Source: Kofleriaceae bacterium
GTDB taxonomy: Bacteria > Myxococcota_A > Polyangia > Haliangiales > Haliangiaceae
Assembly (NCBI GenBank): GCA_018057825.1
Contig: JAGPCY010000003.1
Span: 58,070-122,069, forward strand
Reading direction: 5' to 3'
DNA length: 64,000 nucleotides
A program made the position numbers and the translations under genes. Under the pieces are notes generated by a model, which was not told the origin of the DNA, searched no databases, and was given only the letters and a program-made list of their open reading frames with translations. Every line of letters begins with the position of its first letter. Positions within the stretch are counted from its first letter, which is position 1. Below are positions 43,743-53,133 of the stretch, one piece after another.

Positions 43743-44393
43743 ATGCGCCTGACGGTGTGCCTGGCTCTCGCCCTGGCGATGGCGTGCGGCGGCCGACCTC
43801 CGCCGCCCAAGCGCGGGGTCGGCGAGACGGCGATCGCCGACTGGCAGTTCCGGCGGTTCCAGGAGGTCCTCGACATCGAGGTCTGGGTCCCGGACAACAA
43901 GGCGGTCGCCTACACCGGGACCTACGTCCGCGGCGCCGCCGAGCACCGCGGCAAGCTCGGCGACGACGACCTGGTCAACGTCTTCGTGACCCGGTACCAG
44001 CGCGACGACGGCGTGGTGCGCGCGACCGTGAAGTTCGCCCGTCGGCTGGCCCAGGAGGCCGGATACGCCGTCCAAGAGGAGCGGATCGGCGGCGTCCGGG
44101 TGCTCCGCCTCGAGGGCAACGGCGAGCTATGGGCGCTGTGGTCGTCGAAGAGCTCGGTCGTCAAGGTCGGCGGCCGGGGCCGCACCAGCGTCCCCGGCGC
44201 CGTGGTGTCCTGGTACGGCGATCGCTACCCGTCGACGGTGCCGGCCGGCGCCCTCGAGGGCCCGCTGCCGGCCGGACCGGATCCGGTGGCGCCGACCGAC
44301 CCCGACGCGCCCTACGATCCCGACTCGCCGACGCCGGACTGGGACACCTACGACCCGACCAAGACCAAGACCCCGACGCGCAGCGAGGACTGA
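43743..44393 (+). CDS. Hypothetical lipoprotein
   Basis: 216 residues from ATG 43743, with AGGA at 43731-43734 at good spacing; ATG 43734 is also in frame. The signal peptide ends in AMACGG. The following 130 residues form an alpha/beta domain ([45 protein letters not shown]) that I do not recognise. The C-terminal 60 residues are acidic and Pro-rich with repeated DPDAPYDPD units. Tract 6 begins after the stop. Confidence 0.72.
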   Translation: MRLTVCLALALAMACGGRPPPPKRGVGETAIADWQFRRFQEVLDIEVWVPDNKAVAYTGTYVRGAAEHRGKLGDDDLVNVFVTRYQRDDGVVRATVKFARRLAQEAGYAVQEERIGGVRVLRLEGNGELWALWSSKSSVVKVGGRGRTSVPGAVVSWYGDRYPSTVPAGALEGPLPAGPDPVAPTDPDAPYDPDSPTPDWDTYDPTKTKTPTRSED

Positions 44394-44397
44394 GCGC

Positions 44398-44596
44398 GGG
44401 GGAGCGGGGTCGGGAACGGGGTCGGGGTCGGGGACGGGGTCGGGAACGGGAACGGGGTCGGGGTCGGACTCGGACTCGGTCTCGGTCTCGGTCTCGGTCT
44501 CGGCCTCGGCCTCGGCCTCGGACTCGGTCTCGGACTCGGACTCGGACTCGGTCTCCGCCTCGGCCTCGGTCTCCGCCTCCGTCTCGGCCCCCGCCC
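44398..44596. repeat. Hexamer tract 6, composite with strand switch
   Basis: The first 65 bases are GGGGTCGGGAACG-type units; the rest is CTCGGTCTCGGC and CTCGGA units. Both are variants of the complementary hexamer CCGARN read from the other strand (TCGGG and CTCGG). It lies between the convergent genes ending at 44393 (+) and 44597 (-). Confidence 0.9.
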
Positions 44597-45292
44597 CTAC
44601 CGGATCGTCGTGATCGTCAGCTTGTCGGCCTCGACGGTCAGCGCGGTCGGCCCGACGATCGCTCCAGCGGCGCCCAGGGTCGGCTGCCCGGGCGCGACGT
44701 TCGTAAAGAGCGTCAACATCCCGATCCCGTCGGCGGTCCAGGTGATGTCGAGGGCGTCATCGACCGCGAACTGCGGACCGTGGGTGCCGCCGAGGGTCAG
44801 GGCCCGCGCCGTCCCCATCTGCTGCACCAGGACCAGGCCCGTGCCGGCGGTGCGGGTGACCCCGATCGAGGTCAGGAACGGCTCGAGGCGGGTGGTGCGG
44901 AGCCCCTTGACCTGGAACACCGGGGCCCCGGGCGGCACGAACACCGCGGGATCGGCCAGGTAGATCGCCGGGACGTACTCGGCCTGGGTGGCGTCGATCG
45001 CGGTCGTGCCGGCGCTGGCGATGCAGATGCCGACCCGGCCGTTGGGCGCGGTCATCGCGGTGCGGCCCGGCGTGCCGCGCACGGTCCAGGTCGCGAACTC
45101 GATGCCGTCGAAGGCGCCGGTGGTCGAGTCCCAGTCCTCGTAGGCGCCGGCCAGGTTGACGTCGGCGCCACACGGACCGGCGTCGGGTGCGTCGATCGCG
45201 GGGCCGTCGACCGCGGCGTCGATCGGCTGGGCGGCGTCGTCGCTGCAGGCGACCGCGCCGACGAGGGCGAGGGCGAAGAAGGCGGGTCTCAT
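44597..45292 (-). CDS. Lipoprotein with Asp-Ala linker
   Basis: 231 residues from ATG 45292. The signal peptide ends in GAVACSDD, followed by a DAAQPIDAAVDGPAIDAPDAG spacer. The mature part is beta-rich (GAYEDWDSTTGAFDGIEFA, TRTAGTGLVLVQQMG, TWTADGIGMLTLFT), a carboxypeptidase-regulatory or Ig-like fold being likely. One Cys pair follows. It is divergent from the lipoprotein at 45523; the 230-base gap (45293-45522) contains no other gene that I can see and should carry both promoters. Confidence 0.75.
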   Translation of the reverse strand: MRPAFFALALVGAVACSDDAAQPIDAAVDGPAIDAPDAGPCGADVNLAGAYEDWDSTTGAFDGIEFATWTVRGTPGRTAMTAPNGRVGICIASAGTTAIDATQAEYVPAIYLADPAVFVPPGAPVFQVKGLRTTRLEPFLTSIGVTRTAGTGLVLVQQMGTARALTLGGTHGPQFAVDDALDITWTADGIGMLTLFTNVAPGQPTLGAAGAIVGPTALTVEADKLTITTIR

Positions 45293-45522
45293 GGCATCGG
45301 CGACTCTCGCACGGTCGTCCGGGCGACGCGACCACCAGGCCCACGGCCGTGCGCCCCGCCACGTGCGACCGGCTGCCGCACGGGACCCGCCCGAGGCCCC
45401 GCCGCCCCGGAGGTCCGACCGGCCACCAGGCCGCGCGCGCGGTTGCGCACACTGCCGCGCGTTCGTCGCGGCATCGTCACGCGGATCGCGTATGGTGCGC
45501 GGCCTCTCGCCCCGGAGCACCG

Positions 45523-46410
45523 ATGTACCTGCACCGTCCGCTCGTCTCTCTGCTCGCCCCTGCCCTCGCCTGCGCGGTCGCCGCCTGCGGCCCGTCGATC
45601 ACGGGCGACGACGACGACGACACCGGCCCCGACGCCCGGGTCGACGCCCGGCCGATCGACGGCCCGGGCGGTCCCGACGCCGAGGAGATCCTGCCCAGCC
45701 GGGTCTACGCCCACTCGGGGCAGACCCTGTACCGGGTCGACACCACCACCAACATGGCGGTGCGGATCGGCGACTTCACCAACCTCGGCACCCAGAGCAT
45801 GACCGACCTCGCGGTCGACCGCGACGAGCGCATGATCGGCGTGACCCTCGACAAGATCTTCGAGATCGACGAGACCACCGGCGCCGCGACCTTCTTGGCC
45901 GACTTCACCGGCGCCGACAACCTGACCAGCCTGTCGTTCGTGCCGGCCAACCCCGGCAACCCCGACGGCCCCGAGATGCTGGTCGCCGCCACCGACACCG
46001 GCGCGGTCATCCGCATCGACATCACCGGCGCGACCGCGACCTCGGTGGCGCTCGGCGACTACGGCCAGAGCGGCGGGATGGACATCATCTCGAGCGGCGA
46101 CATCGTCTACGTCCGCGGCTTCGGCACCGTCGCCACCGTCGACGTCGGCGGCACCCAGGACTTCCTGGCCACGATCGACCCGGCCAACAACTGGGCCGCG
46201 ACCCCGATCGGCACCGGCACCGGCTTCGATCGCATCTTCGGCGTCGCGTTCTGGGGCGGCACGCTGTACGGGTTCGTCGACGGCGGCTCCGGCAACGGCG
46301 GCTCGTTCATCCGCCTCGATCGCGCCACCGGCGCCGGCACGCTGCTCCGCGCCGACACGATCCGCTGGTTCGGCGCCGGCGTCACCACGGTCGCGCCGAT
46401 CATCCCGTAG
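45523..46410 (+). CDS. Lipoprotein with propeller-like repeats
   Basis: 295 residues from ATG 45523. The signal peptide ends in AVAACGPS, followed by an Asp-rich stretch (GDDDDDTGPDA) and a VDARPIDGPGG linker. Blade-like units follow: VYAHSGQTLYRVDTTT, LDKIFEIDETTGAATFLAD, GAVIRIDITGATATSVALG, GGSFIRLDRATGAGTLL. Each is a two-strand element ending in D-x-x-T-G, as in NHL/YVTN-type propellers. No enzyme motif. It is upstream of the M1 peptidase gene by 39 bases. Confidence 0.77.
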   Translation: MYLHRPLVSLLAPALACAVAACGPSITGDDDDDTGPDARVDARPIDGPGGPDAEEILPSRVYAHSGQTLYRVDTTTNMAVRIGDFTNLGTQSMTDLAVDRDERMIGVTLDKIFEIDETTGAATFLADFTGADNLTSLSFVPANPGNPDGPEMLVAATDTGAVIRIDITGATATSVALGDYGQSGGMDIISSGDIVYVRGFGTVATVDVGGTQDFLATIDPANNWAATPIGTGTGFDRIFGVAFWGGTLYGFVDGGSGNGGSFIRLDRATGAGTLLRADTIRWFGAGVTTVAPIIP

Positions 46411-46449
46411 CGCGCCGCGCGGCGCCGCCGCTCGCGGTACAACCGCGCC

Positions 46450-48210
46450 ATGGCCCGCCGCGATCCGCACTCCTTCGCCGACGACGCTCAGGCCCAGGTC
46501 ACGCACCTGACCTGGACCGCGACGGTCGACTTCGCGACCCACACGCTCGAGGCCACCGCGCGGCTCGGGTTCGCGGCGCCGGCCCAAGGCCCGGTCGATC
46601 TCGACACCCGCGACCTGGCGATCGCCGCGGTGGTCGACGCCGACGGAGGACCCGTGCGGTGGGAGCTGGCGACGCCCGACCCGGTGCTCGGGACTCGCCT
46701 GCGCCTGCACCTCGACGCGCCGACCGCGGCGGTGACCATCACCTACCGGACCGCGCCGACCGCGTCGGCGCTGCAGTGGCTGGCGCCGGCCCAGACCGCC
46801 GGCGGCGCCCACCCGTACCTGTTCAGCCAGTGCCAGGCCATCCACGCCCGGTCGCTGGTGCCGGTGCAGGACACGCCGCGGTGCCGGCTCACCTACGACG
46901 CCACGCTGACCATCCCGGCGGCGCTGACCGCGGTGATGGCGGCCGCCCACGTCGACCGCACCGTCGACGGCGAGGTCGCGCGCGAGCGCTGGCACATGCC
47001 GCAGCCGATCCCGCCGTACCTCCTGGCCTTCGCGGTCGGCGCCTTGACCTCGCGCGAGCTCGGCGCGCGGTCACGGATCTGGGCCGAGGCGCCGCAGCTC
47101 GACGCCGCGGCCTGGGAGTTCGCCGAGGTCGACGCGATGATGGCCGCGGCCGAGGCGCTGTTTGGTCCCTACGACTGGGATCGCTTCGATCTGCTGGTGA
47201 TGCCGCCGTCGTTCCCGTACGGCGGCATGGAGAACCCGCGCCTGACCTTCCTCACGCCGACCACCGTGGCCGGCGATCGCTCGCTGGTCAGCGTGGTCGC
47301 CCACGAGCTGGCCCACTCGTGGACCGGCAACCTCGTGACCAACGCCGACGCCGAGCACTTCTGGCTCAACGAGGGCTTCACGGTCTACGCCGAGCGCCGG
47401 ATCCTCGAGGTGCTGTACGGCGCCGAGTACGCGGCCCTCGACGCCGCCCTCGGCCGCCGCCAGCTCGACGCCGCCCTGGCGCGGTTCGCCGACCGCCCGG
47501 CGTTGACCCACCTGCGCACTCACCTCGACGGCGTCGACCCCGACGACGCCTACTCGCTCGTGCCCTACGAGAAGGGCTATTTCTTCCTGTGCGCGCTCGA
47601 GGCCGCCCTCGGTCGCCCGGCCTTCGACGCCTGGCTCAAGCGCTACCTGGCCGACTTCCGGTTCGGCGCCGTCACCACCGACGACTTCCGCGCCCACCTC
47701 GAGGCCGCGCACCCCGGCCTGCTCGCCAGCGTCGACGCCGACCGCTGGATCGACGGGCCGGGCATGCCGGCCGACGCCGAGGCCCCGCGATCGGCCCGCC
47801 TCGACGCCGTGCTCGCGGTGGCGACCGCCGCCGTGGTGCCGTCGGCCGAGGCCACCGCCGGCTGGGGCCCGACCGAGTGGCAGCTCGTCCTCGAGCTGTG
47901 GCCGCGGCCGGCCGACCTGGCGACCGTCCGCGCCCTCGACGACGCCTACCACCTGACCGCCAGCACCAACTACGACGTGCTGGTGACCTGGCTGACCCTG
48001 GCCCTCGACGCCGGCGACCGCGCGGTCCTCGACCGGGTCGAGCAGGTCCTCGGCGCGGTCGGTCGGATGAAGTACCTGCGGCCGCTGTACGCCGGCCTCG
48101 TCCGGGAGCCGGACACTCGGCCGCGGGCGGTCGCGACCCTGGCGCGGTGCGGCGCCGGCTACCACCCGATCGCGCGGGCGATGGTCGAGGGCCTGGTCGG
48201 CGACGGGTGA
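46450..48210 (+). CDS. M1-family zinc aminopeptidase
   Basis: 586 residues, shorter than PepN. It cleaves N-terminal amino acids from peptides. GGMENPR is the exopeptidase motif; HELAHSW gives His 285, Glu 286 and His 289; Glu 308 in NEGFTVY completes the HExxH-x18-E zinc site. The N-terminal domain (1-200) is the beta-saddle of LTA4 hydrolase-type enzymes, and the C-terminal 150 residues are helical like the LTA4H tail. No signal peptide, so cytoplasmic. It converges with the ATPase gene, leaving only 24 bases and no hexamer tract. Confidence 0.93.
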   Translation: MARRDPHSFADDAQAQVTHLTWTATVDFATHTLEATARLGFAAPAQGPVDLDTRDLAIAAVVDADGGPVRWELATPDPVLGTRLRLHLDAPTAAVTITYRTAPTASALQWLAPAQTAGGAHPYLFSQCQAIHARSLVPVQDTPRCRLTYDATLTIPAALTAVMAAAHVDRTVDGEVARERWHMPQPIPPYLLAFAVGALTSRELGARSRIWAEAPQLDAAAWEFAEVDAMMAAAEALFGPYDWDRFDLLVMPPSFPYGGMENPRLTFLTPTTVAGDRSLVSVVAHELAHSWTGNLVTNADAEHFWLNEGFTVYAERRILEVLYGAEYAALDAALGRRQLDAALARFADRPALTHLRTHLDGVDPDDAYSLVPYEKGYFFLCALEAALGRPAFDAWLKRYLADFRFGAVTTDDFRAHLEAAHPGLLASVDADRWIDGPGMPADAEAPRSARLDAVLAVATAAVVPSAEATAGWGPTEWQLVLELWPRPADLATVRALDDAYHLTASTNYDVLVTWLTLALDAGDRAVLDRVEQVLGAVGRMKYLRPLYAGLVREPDTRPRAVATLARCGAGYHPIARAMVEGLVGDG

Positions 48211-48234
48211 ACCTCAGCCCGACCGTCGGCGGCG

Positions 48235-50139
48235 CTACGACGCCGAGCGGCGAGCCGGGCGCGGCGGGGTCGTGGTGGCGCGGCCGATCACCGGCGCCAG
48301 CACCTCGCCCAGGCGATCGTCGTGGAGGAGGTAGCGCAGGACCTCGTCGCGGCTGGCCTGGCGTTCGCCGATCAGCACCTCGGCCGCGCCGGCGGCGTCG
48401 AGGAGCAGCTCGGCCCCGACCAGGCGGAGCGCGTCGTCCTCCTCGAGCCACACCACCGCGCCGCCGGTCGCCGACAGCTCGGCCAGAAGCTCGTGGGACT
48501 TCTTGGCCGACTCCGGCAGCGGCGCCGCGCGCTCGCGCAGGAGCACGGCGCAGTCGGCGCGGCCCTCCTCGACGGTGTCGCGCAGGCGGGTCAGGACCCG
48601 GACCGTGGCCTGGGCCGGGGCGCTGTTGACGTCGACCGCGATCCGACGCGGCCCCGCCTTGGTCTGCACCGTCACCACCGCCGGCGGCCGCGGCCCGTGG
48701 CGTGGCTTGTCGGGCAGGTCGACCACGGCGATCTCGGCGCCGGCGATAGCCTGGCCGTGGGCCTTGGCGCCACCGAGGAGCCCGAGCACCGCCTCGCGGA
48801 CCAGCTCCTCGCGGAACGCCGGCGTGCCGAGCTCGCGGCGCTCGCTGGCGCCGCGGCGGTACTTGTCGCGGGCGGCCCGCAAGGCGTCGGGCGGCGCCAC
48901 CGTCTCGGCCCGGGGCCGCGGGGTCGATGGCGCGCTCGCCGCCCCGGGCTCGACGGAGGGCTCGACGGTGGGCTCGACCACCACGCCGGTCCGCCGCATC
49001 TCGGCCAGGGCGGCGTCGGCCTCGAGGAGGAGGCCGCGGATCGTCGGGCGACGGGCGTCGACCACCGCGCGGATATATGCGCTCGGCAGCGGCCAGGTCG
49101 GGTACGGCGGGCGCGCGCCGGCGCCGGTCCACACCGGCGCGAGCCGAGCCGCCAAGATGGCCTCGGCCTCGGCGGCGGTCGGCTTGGCCAGCGGCGGCAG
49201 GACCCGGATGCGATCGAGGGCCGCCAGCGGCACGTCCTTGCGCAGGTCGATCCACTGCTGGGTCTGGCACATCAGCACGATCGCGATCGGCGCCTGCTGG
49301 TACAGCTCCATCAGCGCGGTGAACATGCGAGCCACGCCATCGGCGCCGACCAGGCCGGCGATCGACTCGATCTGATCGAGGCACAGGACCAGCGGCCGGG
49401 TCGAGCACACGCACAGCGCGCGCAGGACCTCGAAGGCCCGGGCCTCGTCGGCCACGCCGGTGCGCAGGTCGAGGGCCGCGAGGTCTTCGTCGGCCAGCTC
49501 GGCGGCGCGCAGCCAGTCGACGATCGCCCGCTCGGCGTCGCGGTCGGTGATCCGACACAGCACCTTGCCGAAGTCCGCCGGCAGGGTCGACAGCGGCAAG
49601 AGGCGGCGACCGCGCTTGTACAGGAGCGCGCCCAGCCCGGCGTCTTGCTGGGCCAGGTTGCGGAACGCCATCGCGAACTGCTCGCCGCCGATCAGCGCCT
49701 GATCGATGCGCTCGACGACGTCGTCGTCATCGTGGGCGGCGGCGTCGGCGCGGACCGCGACCGCGACCTGGCGCAGCGTATCCCACAGGAGCCGCTCGAG
49801 GGCGCCGGCGGCCGCCAGCCCCTGGACCGCGTAGCGCGCGATGTGGGCGAACGGCGCGGCCAGATCCTTGAGCGGCGGCACGTCGACGCAAACGTATTGA
49901 CCATCGGCGCGGCGCCGCAGGTGCGCGAGCTGGTGGGTCTTGCCCATCCCGGGATCGCCGGTGATGAGCACCATCTGCGACCGCCGCTCGCGGGCCACCA
50001 CCGCGATCGCCTCGGCGATCGCCAACCGCGCCGGCGCGTGGATCGACGCCACGTCGGGCGGCGGCAGCGCGTCGGGGTCGAGCCGGGCCACCGGGTCGGC
50101 GAACGGGCGAGCGTCGAGGAGGATCTGGGCCAGCGACAT
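48235..50139 (-). CDS. AAA/STAND-like ATPase, partner of the winged-helix protein
   Basis: 634 residues from ATG 50139 with GGAGG five bases upstream. Walker A GDPGMGKT (about 59-66), Walker B LVLCLDQIES (about 246) and a sensor-like VLMCQTQQW follow the AAA order. RGRRLLPLSTLPADFG and the mid-region helices fit large ATPases of the BREX/PglY or Orc/Cdc6-like type, but I cannot place it. From about 420 an extended region (RDKYRRGASERRELGTPAFREELVREAVLGLLGG) precedes an alpha/beta C-terminal domain with VTVQTKAGPRRIAVDVNS and DCAVLLRERAAPLPES, which resembles a nuclease-like or Rossmann fold. The gene begins three bases after its partner's stop. Confidence 0.82.
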   Translation of the reverse strand: MSLAQILLDARPFADPVARLDPDALPPPDVASIHAPARLAIAEAIAVVARERRSQMVLITGDPGMGKTHQLAHLRRRADGQYVCVDVPPLKDLAAPFAHIARYAVQGLAAAGALERLLWDTLRQVAVAVRADAAAHDDDDVVERIDQALIGGEQFAMAFRNLAQQDAGLGALLYKRGRRLLPLSTLPADFGKVLCRITDRDAERAIVDWLRAAELADEDLAALDLRTGVADEARAFEVLRALCVCSTRPLVLCLDQIESIAGLVGADGVARMFTALMELYQQAPIAIVLMCQTQQWIDLRKDVPLAALDRIRVLPPLAKPTAAEAEAILAARLAPVWTGAGARPPYPTWPLPSAYIRAVVDARRPTIRGLLLEADAALAEMRRTGVVVEPTVEPSVEPGAASAPSTPRPRAETVAPPDALRAARDKYRRGASERRELGTPAFREELVREAVLGLLGGAKAHGQAIAGAEIAVVDLPDKPRHGPRPPAVVTVQTKAGPRRIAVDVNSAPAQATVRVLTRLRDTVEEGRADCAVLLRERAAPLPESAKKSHELLAELSATGGAVVWLEEDDALRLVGAELLLDAAGAAEVLIGERQASRDEVLRYLLHDDRLGEVLAPVIGRATTTPPRPARRSAS

Positions 50140-50141
50140 CG

Positions 50142-50813
50142 CTACCTCCGGGCCACGTAGTAGAGGAGACCGCGCCCCGGCCGCTCGATCCCGGCAGCGC
50201 GCTCGGCCACCTGGGTCGGCGCCTGGGCGACCGACAGATCGATCGTCCACGCCCGCTCGAGGTCCTCGAGCGCAGCATCGACCGAGGCGGCGGCAGCGGT
50301 GACGCCGCGGGCCACCAGCTCGCGGCGCAGCTCGGGGATCGGCACCAGGCCGCCCAGGCGTCCCCGGGCGTCGAGGTCGCCGATCGCGGCGACGATGGCC
50401 TGGCGCAGCGCGGCGGGATCGGCGGCCGGCGGCGGTGGGGCGAGCGCCGAGGCCGCACCGGGCGCGACCGCCGGCGCCTCGAGGGCCGCGACTCGCTCGG
50501 TCAGCGCCGCCACCGCGGCCTCGAGGGCGGCCAGGCGGGCCGCCGCGGTCGCCGGTCGCGCCGCCGGGGCCCGGGGCGCACGAGGCGCGCGGGTCGGCTT
50601 CGCCCGCGGCGGCGGCGGTAGCGCCGCGAGGCGCGCCCGCTCGGCCTGCCCGGCCTCGGTCAGCCGGACCATCAGCGCGCGGCCGTCCTTGCGCGCGCTC
50701 ACCCAGCCGGCCTCGACGAGCTGCGGCACCACCGGGCCCAACCCGCGCACCTTCCCCGCCGCGACCTCGTCGTCGGGCGGCAGCTTGGCGAGCCAGGTCT
50801 CGGGTGCCCCCAC
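50142..50813 (-). CDS. Winged-helix protein with coiled coil, partner of the ATPase
   Basis: 223 residues from GTG 50813. Residues 8-60 resemble a MarR-like winged helix (VRGLGPVVPQLVEAGWVSARKDGRALMVRLTEAGQ, ending in the L-T-x-x-G wing). A Pro/Arg-rich basic linker and an Ala/Leu coiled coil (about 95-120) follow. The C-terminal domain (LVPIPELRRELVARGV, LEDLERAWTIDLSVAQ) ends GRGLLYYVARR and looks like a second winged helix. It would supply DNA or target recognition for the ATPase. A more distant in-frame start at 50990 is unlikely, as it overlaps the next gene's promoter. Confidence 0.72.
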   Translation of the reverse strand: MGAPETWLAKLPPDDEVAAGKVRGLGPVVPQLVEAGWVSARKDGRALMVRLTEAGQAERARLAALPPPPRAKPTRAPRAPRAPAARPATAAARLAALEAAVAALTERVAALEAPAVAPGAASALAPPPPAADPAALRQAIVAAIGDLDARGRLGGLVPIPELRRELVARGVTAAAASVDAALEDLERAWTIDLSVAQAPTQVAERAAGIERPGRGLLYYVARR

Positions 50814-50940
50814 GACGCGATCGTATGCCCGCGGCCGCCGCGCGTCGATCCCCTGGGACGCTCCCGGCCCCCTGCGCGCCCGGCGCCGGTCAGGAACGGT
50901 CAGGCGGCGCCGGTGACCGCCGTGGTAGGTTCCGCCGCCT

Positions 50941-52548
50941 ATGGCGACGGCAGCTCCCGACGACGACCGCGCGTTCTTCGGCCACCCCAAGGGCCTCGCG
51001 ACCCTGTTCCTCGTCGAGCTATGGGAGCGGTTCAGCTACTACGGCATGCGGGCGTTCCTGGTGGTCTTCATCGCCACCCCGGTCGCCAAGGGCGGCCTGG
51101 GCGAGACCAAGGCCACCGCCGGCATCATCTACGCGCTCTACGGCGCGCTGGTCTACCTGATGAGCCTGCCCGGCGGCTGGGTCGCCGACCGCTTGATCGG
51201 CCAGCAGCGCGCGGTGCTCTACGGCGGCTACATCATCATGGCCGGCCACATCGTCCTCGCGATCCCGTCCCACGACACGTTCTACGCCGGCCTCGGCCTC
51301 ATCATCCTCGGCACCGGCCTGCTCAAGCCCAACGCCTCGACCCTGGTCGGTCAGCTCTACTCGAAGGACGACATCCGCCGCGACGGTGGCTATTCGATCT
51401 ACTACATGGGCATCAACATCGGCGCCTTCGTCGCGCCGCTGGCCTGTGGCTTCCTGGCCCAGAGCGACGCCTTTCGCGGGGTCCTGGTCGACGTCGGCAT
51501 CGATCCCAACGCCGCCTGGCACTTCGGCTTCGGCGCCGCCGCGGTCGGCATGGCCCTCGGCATCGTCACCTTCACCGCCATGCGCCCGTACCTCGGCGCT
51601 GCCGGCCGCGATCCCATCCCGGCGCCGCCCAAGGGCGAGCGGTCGCCGCTGCCGCCGGCGGTGTGGGTGATCGTCGGCGCCGCCGCGGCGGTCACGCTCG
51701 GCTTCGCGCTGTGGCGCCTGCAGTGGCCGAGCGTCCTGGCCTTCGGCGCGGTCGACGGCGTCACGGTGCTGATGGCCGTCGCCGACACCAAGGCCGTCAT
51801 CGCCGACATCTTTGGCATCGGCCTGACCGCGATCGCGATCGCGGTGTTCGTGATCATGTACCGGGTCATCTCGACCACCCGCGACGAGAAGAACCGGGTC
51901 CTGGCGATGGCGGTCCTGTTCTTCGGCTGCCTGTCGTTCTTCGGCATCTTCGAGCAGGCCGGCTCGACCCTGTCGTTCTTCGCCGAAGAGCGGACCCGCA
52001 AGGAGATCTTCGGCCTGGGCTTCCCGTCGAGCTACTGGCAGTTCGTCAACGCCGGCTGGGTCATCCTCCTGGCGCCGCTGTTCACCTGGCTGTGGACCTT
52101 CCTGGCCAAGCGCGGCAAGGAGCCGTTCTCGGTCAACAAGTTCGCCATCGGCATGGTCGTCGTCTCCATGGCCTTCCTGCCCCTCATCTCGGCCAGCGGC
52201 AAGGACCTGTGGCCCGGCTACCTGTTCATCTACTACTTCTTCGCCAGCGCCGCCGAGATGTGCATCTCGCCCGTCGGCCTGTCGGTCATGAACAAGCTCG
52301 CGCCCGAGCGCCTCGCCAGCTTCGTCATGGGCGTGTGGTTCCTCGCCATCTCGATCGGCCTGTACATCGCCGGCCGCGCCGAGGTCGAGGTCGGCAAGAT
52401 GTCGACCGCCCTCGAGTGGGGCGAGAACGGCGTCTTCTACCTCACCATGATCTTCGCCCTCGCCGTCGCCGGCCTCCTCGCCCTCGCCTCCGGCCCGGTC
52501 AAGCGCATGCTCGAGCGCGACCGCCCGGCCGCCAAGACCGCGGCCTGA
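50941..52548 (+). CDS. POT/PTR2-family peptide-proton symporter
   Basis: 535 residues with about 12-14 membrane segments. The N-terminus has the POT signature LVELWERFSYYGMRA (ExxERFxYY), needed for proton coupling. DDIRRDGGYSIYYMGINIGAF is the second family motif (FYMGINIGAF). The transporter imports di- and tripeptides across the inner membrane with protons. It has an unusually long insert in the middle, around residues 215-290. It is divergent from the winged-helix gene. Fits a predatory or proteolytic lifestyle alongside the peptidases nearby (inference). Confidence 0.94.
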   Translation: MATAAPDDDRAFFGHPKGLATLFLVELWERFSYYGMRAFLVVFIATPVAKGGLGETKATAGIIYALYGALVYLMSLPGGWVADRLIGQQRAVLYGGYIIMAGHIVLAIPSHDTFYAGLGLIILGTGLLKPNASTLVGQLYSKDDIRRDGGYSIYYMGINIGAFVAPLACGFLAQSDAFRGVLVDVGIDPNAAWHFGFGAAAVGMALGIVTFTAMRPYLGAAGRDPIPAPPKGERSPLPPAVWVIVGAAAAVTLGFALWRLQWPSVLAFGAVDGVTVLMAVADTKAVIADIFGIGLTAIAIAVFVIMYRVISTTRDEKNRVLAMAVLFFGCLSFFGIFEQAGSTLSFFAEERTRKEIFGLGFPSSYWQFVNAGWVILLAPLFTWLWTFLAKRGKEPFSVNKFAIGMVVVSMAFLPLISASGKDLWPGYLFIYYFFASAAEMCISPVGLSVMNKLAPERLASFVMGVWFLAISIGLYIAGRAEVEVGKMSTALEWGENGVFYLTMIFALAVAGLLALASGPVKRMLERDRPAAKTAA

Positions 52549-52703
52549 GCGCCCGCGGAAGAACAGCTCGGCCGGCGTGGACACTCGGTCTCGCGCCGTC
52601 TGGCCGACTTGACCGAGTTCCTCACCGCAACAGCTCGACACGCGGCGCTCAACACCCGACCACGCTCGTCTGTCTGCTGCGGCGAGGAAGCCTGGCGCGC
52701 AGC

Positions 52704-52874
52704 CTACTCGTCTCGCGGTGCGCGCGGCGGCTTGGGCGGCAGTGGCGGCCGGGTCGGCCCTACGTCCTCGCTGCGCTTCCACGCCGGCCACGAGGCGACC
52801 TCGCGGCCGCAGGCGACGCTGGCCTCCCAGACTGCGCGGATGTGCGGATCATCGAGGCGGATGCGCGGCTTCAT
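52704..52874 (-). CDS. Small hypothetical protein downstream of the deaminase remnant
   Basis: 56 residues from ATG 52874; not recognised. Its start overlaps the stop of the remnant upstream by four bases (ATGA), the usual sign of a coupled operon. The first 40 residues look foldable (MKPRIRLDDPHIRAVWEAS), and the end is Pro-rich. The 155 bases to 52548 hold nothing that I recognise. The patch is less GC-rich than its surroundings. Confidence 0.45.
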   Translation of the reverse strand: MKPRIRLDDPHIRAVWEASVACGREVASWPAWKRSEDVGPTRPPLPPKPPRAPRDE

Positions 52875-53130
52875 GTCGGTGCCTTCTCAGATAGCAGGTC
52901 CTCGCTCAACTTCGCAAACTGTTGCTCACGGTCGAGGTAGGACGTCGGCAGCATCGACACACGAACACACGCAGCGCTCTCGTCCCATGACGACAATCCC
53001 GTCGCATCCTTGCGCCGCAGCGAGTAGCCGTCGCCGAGTCGCATCGAAAACAGGTCGAGGTAGCGACGAGGCCCGACGCCGGCGCCAAGCTCGATATGCC
53101 GCTTGGCATACGTGGCCGCGACCTCCTCGG
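52871..53130 (-). pseudogene. Truncated remnant resembling the C-terminus of an anti-phage dCTP/dCMP deaminase
   Basis: The open frame from about 53130 to the stop at 52871 encodes 86 residues with strong protein-like character (GVGPRRYLDLFSMRLGDG, RRKDATGLSSWDES, SMLPTSYLDREQQFA). From memory this resembles the end of anti-phage dCTP deaminase family proteins, where PRRYLDLF, RKD and PTSYxxRE motifs occur. That assignment is tentative. No in-frame ATG or GTG opens the frame, and 53134 is the stop codon of an unrelated lipoprotein gene, so the 5' part (including any deaminase active site) is gone. Confidence 0.5.
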
Positions 53131-53133
53131 TCG

